From NCBI GenBank assembly GCA_017828835.1, contig JAGAEK010000009.1, forward strand, positions 1 to 9,317: 9,317 nt of DNA. The letters run 5' to 3'. Positions 6,010 through 9,317 of the stretch are shown piece after piece; positions within the stretch are counted from its first letter, which is position 1, and each line of letters opens with the position of its first letter. The stretch is from Oscillospiraceae bacterium (GTDB taxonomy: Bacteria > Bacillota > Clostridia > Oscillospirales > Ruminococcaceae). Below the pieces are notes generated by a model, which was given only the letters and a program-made list of their open reading frames with translations, was not told the origin of the DNA and did no database searches. The translations under genes and the position numbers were made by a program.

Positions 6010-6084
6010 GGCAGGGGCAGAAGGGATCGAACCCTCGGCACTCGGTTTTGGAGACCGATGCTCTACCAGCTGAGCTATACCCCT
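6009..6084 (-). tRNA. tRNA-Trp (anticodon CCA), 3' CCA encoded
   Basis: A complete cloverleaf. The acceptor AGGGGTA (6084-6078) pairs with TGCCCCT (6019-6013) with one G-T pair. The discriminator G is at 6012 and the genomic CCA at 6011-6009. The D arm begins GCTCAGCTGGTAGAGC, the anticodon loop is CTCCAAA with anticodon CCA, and the T arm contains GGTTCGATCC. The discriminator G and CCA anticodon are both normal tRNA-Trp identity elements. It is the last tRNA of a two-gene unit and is directly followed by the terminator stem. Confidence 0.97.
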
Positions 6085-6108
6085 AAAAAAATGCTGTCTT
6101 AAATCAAA

Positions 6109-6185
6109 TGGTGGGCCTTCAGGGACTCGAACCCCGGACCAACCGGTTATGAGCCGGTTGCTCTAACCAACTGAGCTAAAGGCCC
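6109..6185 (-). tRNA. tRNA-Ile2 (anticodon CAU, lysidine type), 3' CCA encoded
   Basis: A complete 77-base cloverleaf with acceptor GGGCCTT (6185-6179) paired to AAGGCCC, discriminator A (6112) and genomic CCA (6111-6109). The anticodon loop is CTCATAA, so the anticodon reads CAU. I call it the minor isoleucine tRNA rather than Met. The body TTAGCTCAGTTGGTTAGAGC with CGGCTCATAACCG matches the tRNA-Ile2 type known from Bacillus, and C4-G69 and C5-G68 are the pairs recognised by TilS, which converts C34 to lysidine so that the tRNA decodes AUA. Initiator features (an unpaired first base, GGG/CCC anticodon stem) are absent. Elongator tRNA-Met remains the alternative. Confidence 0.85.
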
Positions 6186-6206
6186 TTAATTCAAGACAAC
6201 GTACAG

Positions 6207-6235
6207 ATTATATCATACACCTTTTTAAAATGCAA
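6207..6235 (-). promoter_or_regulatory. Extended -10 promoter of the tRNA unit
   Basis: On the minus strand TTGCAT (6235-6230), a 17-base spacer and a perfect TATAAT (6212-6207), preceded by TGA to give an extended -10 (TGATATAAT). Transcription would begin near 6200, about 15 bases before the tRNA-Ile2 gene. Confidence 0.75.
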
Positions 6236-6263
6236 GTAGATTTTTTTATTTTTAAAAATTTTT

Positions 6264-6962
6264 TTAATCCTCTCGCAGGAATATTCCGGATTTAGCGAGC
6301 GAAACATATCTGCCGTTTCCGACAATGATATGATCAACCAAAGAGACGCCTATCAGCTTCAGCGCTTTCCTCAAATCTATTGTGGAAATTATATCCGCTC
6401 TCGACGGAATAGGTTCACCGATAGGATGATTGTGTGCGATAATTACTGTTGCGGCGTTTGCTCTCAGCGATATTTCCGCCGCTTTTCTCACCGATATCTC
6501 GTTCGAAATAGCGCTTCCGATCGAAAGCATATCACAGCTTATGAGACTCTTTTTGTTATCAAGACACATAATATAAGAAATTTCTTGATTTTCTCCGATA
6601 TATTTCGATTTGAAATATTCTCCTATTTTTTCAAGCGAATCCATAATATTTCCGCTTGAGCTTTTATCTTCTGTGTAAGCCTTGATCAATTCTTTAATGA
6701 AAGCGATCAATGTCGCGCTCTCCTCGCCGACGCCTTTTACTGTTTTCAGTTCACTTATCGGCGCTTCAATAACTCTTGCCAGACCATGAAATTTATCGCA
6801 CAGCTCATGCGCAATAATATTCGTATTGTTTCTCGGAACGGAATAATACAATAACATTTCTATTATCTCGTGGGGTTCAAACCCGCTCAATCCGTTACGT
6901 CTGAAGCGTTCGCGCATTCTCGCTCTGTGTCCGACATGCGGATTTACGTTATTTTGAGGCAT
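6264..6962 (-). CDS. radC: RadC-family JAB/MPN-domain protein (UPF0758)
   Basis: A 232-residue protein. An N-terminal helical domain (1-65) leads into a helix-hairpin-helix element LKTVKGVGEESATLI (72-86), a possible DNA contact. Residues about 105-232 form the RadC JAB/MPN domain with a complete zinc-binding JAMM signature HNHPIGEP-IP-SRAD: H177, H179, S187 and D190. The usual Ser after HNHP is replaced by Ile181. Length is normal. The name is historical: a role in DNA repair is doubtful, and an enzymatic activity is predicted from the metal site but not established. The ATG at 6962 has CGGAG (6970-6974) at good spacing and lies inside the end of murC (14-bp overlap), implying coupled translation. 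No GC-rich terminator follows, so transcripts may run on into the tRNA genes. Confidence 0.94.
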   Translation of the reverse strand: MPQNNVNPHVGHRARMRERFRRNGLSGFEPHEIIEMLLYYSVPRNNTNIIAHELCDKFHGLARVIEAPISELKTVKGVGEESATLIAFIKELIKAYTEDKSSSGNIMDSLEKIGEYFKSKYIGENQEISYIMCLDNKKSLISCDMLSIGSAISNEISVRKAAEISLRANAATVIIAHNHPIGEPIPSRADIISTIDLRKALKLIGVSLVDHIIVGNGRYVSLAKSGIFLRED

Positions 6963-8355
6963 TTTTCTTCTCCGAAATTTTTCTTTTCATTATATCGGCG
7001 CATTTATATATATCTCCGCACCCGAGAGTTATAACGAGATCGCCTTTTTCCGCATTTTCAAGAACGTAGTCGGCAATCTTTTCAAACTCCGGTATTACAA
7101 CCGACCCGGGTATCTTTTTCCTCAGATCTTCAGAATAAATATTGTACGTATTTTTTTCTCTCGACCCCATTATTTCCGACATCACGACTCTGTCCGCAAT
7201 CGAAAGTGCTTTCACAAATCCGTCAAACAATATTTTAGTCCTTGAGAACGTAAACGGCTGAAAGACCGCCCAAACCTTGTTATATCCGAGCTCTTTCGCC
7301 ATTCCCAACGTTACCTCAAGTTCCTTCGGATTATGAGCGTAATCGTCGGCAACGGTTATATCGCTCTCGTTTGAAACTATCTCAAATCTGCGTTTCGTGC
7401 CGTAAAAATTTCCGAGTCCCGTAACAAAGTCTTCCGGTGTCGCTCCGACTTCACCCGCCGCCGCACACGCCGCCACCGAATTCAAAATATTATGCTTTCC
7501 GGGGATATTCAGTGATATCTTTGCAATTTTTTCTCCGCTTTTCATAAGAGTATAGCAGCTTTTTTCCCCTGCCTTATACTCAATATCAGCCGGGTAATAA
7601 TCGTTGTTTTCGCTCCATCCGAACGTAATTATCTTCTTGCCCGCGTTTTTCGCTTCTTCAACAGCTTTAACCGAGTTTTCGTCGTCGCCGTTCACTATGA
7701 CGCTTCCCGTCGCAAGCATCGCGAATTTACCGAACGATCCTATAATATTTTCAATGCTGCCGAAATAATCAAGATGGTCCTCGTCAACGTTCAATATCAG
7801 CGAAACGTACGGATGCAGTTTCAAAAACGTATCCACGAACTCACATGCTTCGCAGACAAAAACATCTCCGTTCCCGACTCGTCCGCTTCCGCCTATACTT
7901 TTCAATTTTCCTCCCAAAACGACGGACGGATCTATGCCGGCGTCTAATAATATCTGTGTTATCATCGCCGTCGTCGTCGTTTTTCCGTGTGTTCCGGACA
8001 CTCCGACGGTTTTCGAGAACGCCCTGCTGACTTCGCCGAGCATAACGGACCGTTCGACTGCTGGCGCTTTTCCGTTTTTCGCGGCTATAAGCTCGGGATT
8101 ATCCGCCATGATCGCCGCCGTATATACGATCAGATCCGCACCTTCGATATTCTCCGCCCTCTGTTCCATATATACGGGTATCCCCATTGCTCTCTCAATT
8201 TTCACCGTCTCCGTCTCATTATTGTCGGACCCGGTAATATAAAATCCTTTTGATTTCAATATTTGAACTATCGGGAACATTCCGGAACCGCCTATACCGA
8301 TAAAATGTATGTGTTTTTTATCTTTAAGCAGGCAACTTGAAACTATATCTCCCAT
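6949..8355 (-). CDS. murC: UDP-N-acetylmuramate--L-alanine ligase
   Basis: A 468-residue cytoplasmic enzyme. It adds L-alanine to UDP-MurNAc with ATP, the first step of peptide-stem synthesis in peptidoglycan. All three Mur ligase domains are seen. An N-terminal Rossmann domain carries IGIGGSGM (19-26) for UDP-MurNAc. The central ATPase domain has the P-loop GVSGTHGKTTTT (118-129), the metal/nucleotide glutamate stretch CEACEF (168-173) and LNVDEDHLDYFG (188-199). The C-terminal domain carries VADDYAHNPKE (335-345) and FQPFTFSRTK (365-374); most MurC proteins have FQPHRYSRT, so FTF is a mild variant also expected in clostridial forms. ATG 8355 follows GGAGG (8363-8367) with 7 bases between. 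It heads a unit with radC and is divergent from spoVG. Confidence 0.97.
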   Translation of the reverse strand: MGDIVSSCLLKDKKHIHFIGIGGSGMFPIVQILKSKGFYITGSDNNETETVKIERAMGIPVYMEQRAENIEGADLIVYTAAIMADNPELIAAKNGKAPAVERSVMLGEVSRAFSKTVGVSGTHGKTTTTAMITQILLDAGIDPSVVLGGKLKSIGGSGRVGNGDVFVCEACEFVDTFLKLHPYVSLILNVDEDHLDYFGSIENIIGSFGKFAMLATGSVIVNGDDENSVKAVEEAKNAGKKIITFGWSENNDYYPADIEYKAGEKSCYTLMKSGEKIAKISLNIPGKHNILNSVAACAAAGEVGATPEDFVTGLGNFYGTKRRFEIVSNESDITVADDYAHNPKELEVTLGMAKELGYNKVWAVFQPFTFSRTKILFDGFVKALSIADRVVMSEIMGSREKNTYNIYSEDLRKKIPGSVVIPEFEKIADYVLENAEKGDLVITLGCGDIYKCADIMKRKISEKKNASK

Positions 8356-8512
8356 GACCGTTCCTCCAACGTTTTAATTTTATTATCATTACAGTCAATA
8401 TTATATTTCATTTTTTATAAATAAAACCTTTTTTACCGTTTTAAAAGTATAGTTTTGCAAAAAAGCAAAATAATATAATAGATCAAACGATACTTTTAAA
8501 AGGAGTTCCATT
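8356..8512. promoter_or_regulatory. Divergent AT-rich control region between murC and spoVG, with nested inverted repeats
   Basis: This 157-base spacer must hold both promoters. For spoVG a perfect TATAAT lies at 8474-8479, about 34 bases before the ATG, with no good -35. For murC a minus-strand TATAAT lies at 8405-8400, again with a weak -35; a TTGACT at 8397-8392 lacks a matching -10. A perfect 12-bp inverted repeat (TTTTAAAAGTAT at 8439-8450, ATACTTTTAAAA at 8490-8501) brackets the spoVG -10 and its right arm runs into the ribosome site. A smaller one, TTTTGC/GCAAAA, is nested inside at 8453-8470. Weak -35 boxes suggest activators or alternative sigma factors. Confidence 0.5.
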
Positions 8513-8803
8513 ATGAAAGTCACAAACGTAAAAATCCGGCGTATATACAACGAATCGAAATTAAAAGCAGTCGCTTCCGTAACGCTTGACGACGAGATCG
8601 CCATACATGACATCAAAATCATTCAGGGTGAAAACCGGCTTTTTATCGCAATGCCGAGCCGCAAAAGCGAACTCGGAGAATATCGCGATATTGCTCATCC
8701 GATATCGTCTTCTGCACGGTCGCTGCTTGAAAACGCAGTTTTTTCAGCTTATTCGTCTTATATAAAAAAAGACGGCTCCGAAAGTAATCCGATATCAAGT
8801 TGA
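8513..8803 (+). CDS. spoVG: Septation regulator SpoVG
   Basis: A 96-residue SpoVG protein, the normal length. The family core is intact: MKVTNVKIRRI (1-11), KAVASVTLDDEIAIHDIKII (18-37), GENRLFIAMPSRKSELGEYR (39-58) and DIAHPISSSAR (59-69). SpoVG is a small dimeric, site-specific DNA- and RNA-binding regulator that affects septation, sporulation, capsule and virulence genes in Firmicutes. The ATG at 8513 follows AAAAGGAG (8498-8505) with 7 bases between. It is alone here, divergent from murC, rather than between purR and glmU as in Bacillus. The A-rich part of its ribosome site is one arm of a 12-bp inverted repeat. No convincing terminator follows. Confidence 0.97.
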   Translation: MKVTNVKIRRIYNESKLKAVASVTLDDEIAIHDIKIIQGENRLFIAMPSRKSELGEYRDIAHPISSSARSLLENAVFSAYSSYIKKDGSESNPISS

Positions 8804-8844
8804 TTTTAAATTTGTAAAAAATTATCGCAAGCTTCAGTTTACTA

Positions 8845-8873
8845 TTGATTTTAAAGGCATTTTTTTGTATAAT
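8845..8873 (+). promoter_or_regulatory. Sigma-A-type promoter of the RpiR-family gene
   Basis: TTGATT (8845-8850), a 17-base spacer and a perfect TATAAT (8868-8873) predict a start near 8880 and so a leader of about 110 bases. The leader begins with an imperfect 15-bp inverted repeat (8882-8896 with 8926-8940, 13 of 15 positions matching) that encloses an AT-rich loop. Confidence 0.7.
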
Positions 8874-8989
8874 TAAATAAGACTGTTCTTATTTGTTTTT
8901 CTGATATATTATATATTATCTTTCAACAAAAAACAACAGTATTTTGATTTAACTTTACAAATTTGAGATTTATCGGAGGGGATTTTGCT

Positions 8990-9317
8990 TTGACTGCCGA
9001 TTTATTATCAGAAATCGAGAAAAAAATGCCTGATTTTTCAAAAAGCCAGCGCAATATTGCCAACTTTATTCTTTCTCATTACGATAAAGCCGCTTTTATG
9101 ACCGCATCCAAACTCGGAGAGGCCATCGACGCAAGCGAGTCCACCGTCGTTCGTTTTGCATGTGAACTCGGTTTTCAGGGTTACCCTCAACTCCAGCGTT
9201 CTCTTCAGGATGTTGCCCGCAGCAAGCTCACTTCGGTCCAAAGGATCGAACTTTCGACCACTCGTATAGGCGAATCGGATCTTTTGACGAAAGTTTTGTC
9301 TATGGATATCGACAAGA
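8990..9317 (+). CDS. RpiR/MurR-family transcriptional regulator, N-terminal part (cut by window end)
   Basis: 109 codons are present, still open at the edge. The N-terminal RpiR-type helix-turn-helix domain (about 4-78) is clear: DFSKSQRNIANFILSHYDKA (15-34), MTASKLGEAIDASESTVVRF (37-56), then ACELGFQGYPQLQRSLQD (57-74). The sugar-phosphate-binding SIS domain expected at about residue 110-270 lies beyond the window. These regulators sense phosphosugars such as MurNAc-6-P or ribose-5-P. The start is taken as TTG 8990, which follows GGAGGGG (8975-8981) by 8 bases; the next ATG, at 9026, would remove part of the first helix and has no ribosome site. The gene has its own promoter and long leader. 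Proximity to murC invites a link to cell-wall sugar recycling, but nothing in the sequence proves it. Confidence 0.92.
   Translation, partial: MTADLLSEIEKKMPDFSKSQRNIANFILSHYDKAAFMTASKLGEAIDASESTVVRFACELGFQGYPQLQRSLQDVARSKLTSVQRIELSTTRIGESDLLTKVLSMDIDK

Noticed and set aside
5874..6086. Short plus-strand frame across the structured element and tRNA-Trp
   Set aside because: It translates the antisense of a tRNA and a terminator hairpin; no ribosome site.
6109..6185. Initiator or elongator tRNA-Met for the CAU tRNA
   Set aside because: G1-C72 is paired, the anticodon stem lacks the initiator GGG/CCC, and C4-G69/C5-G68 with the CTCATAA loop fit the lysidine-type tRNA-Ile2 better.

Overview
The window reads as a chromosomal segment of an anaerobic, Gram-positive, Clostridia-type Firmicute, probably an uncultured gut member of the Oscillospirales/Christensenellales kind. 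The evidence is strong GGAGG-type ribosome binding sites, two TTG starts, sigma-A-type promoters, spoVG, a PadR/HAAS/DUF4097 envelope operon, and tRNA genes that encode their own CCA. Genes lie on both strands in short transcription units separated by clear hairpin terminators. Nothing in the window looks like a phage, transposon or CRISPR locus.

Layout. (a) 1-678 (+) is a GntR/FCD regulator that ends at a strong, probably bidirectional terminator (692-728). (b) 743-2605 (-) is a compact operon of PadR repressor, HAAS/DUF1700 membrane protein and DUF4097 beta-repeat protein. Its start and stop codons overlap, and its promoter carries a palindrome over the -10 box that suggests autorepression. 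(c) Diverging from it, 2832-4109 (+) is a Gfo/Idh/MocA-fold enzyme with its own near-consensus promoter and terminator. It lacks the usual EKP lysine and carries GH109-like motifs. (d) 4186-4554 has no intact gene. It holds a decayed reading frame on the minus strand and the promoter and operator-like palindrome of the next gene. (e) 4555-5856 (+) is an ArsB/NhaD-type anion permease. (f) 5859-5937 is a compact, highly structured element of unknown role. (g) 5972-8355 (-) reads murC, radC, tRNA-Ile2(CAU), tRNA-Trp(CCA), then an 18-bp terminator hairpin. (h) 8513-8803 (+) is spoVG, divergent from murC. (i) 8990-9317 (+) is the N-terminal part of an RpiR/MurR-family regulator cut by the window end.

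How it fits together. Three themes recur: cell envelope (murC, spoVG, PadR/HAAS/DUF4097), sugar or carboxylate metabolism and its regulators (GntR-FCD, Gfo/Idh/MocA, RpiR), and ion transport. Most of the genes are ordinary. The least explained pieces are the structured 79-nt element after the permease, the minus-strand gene remnant upstream of the permease, the unusual active-site signature of the Gfo/Idh/MocA protein, and the cis-regulatory palindromes at 2626-2646 and 4507-4524.
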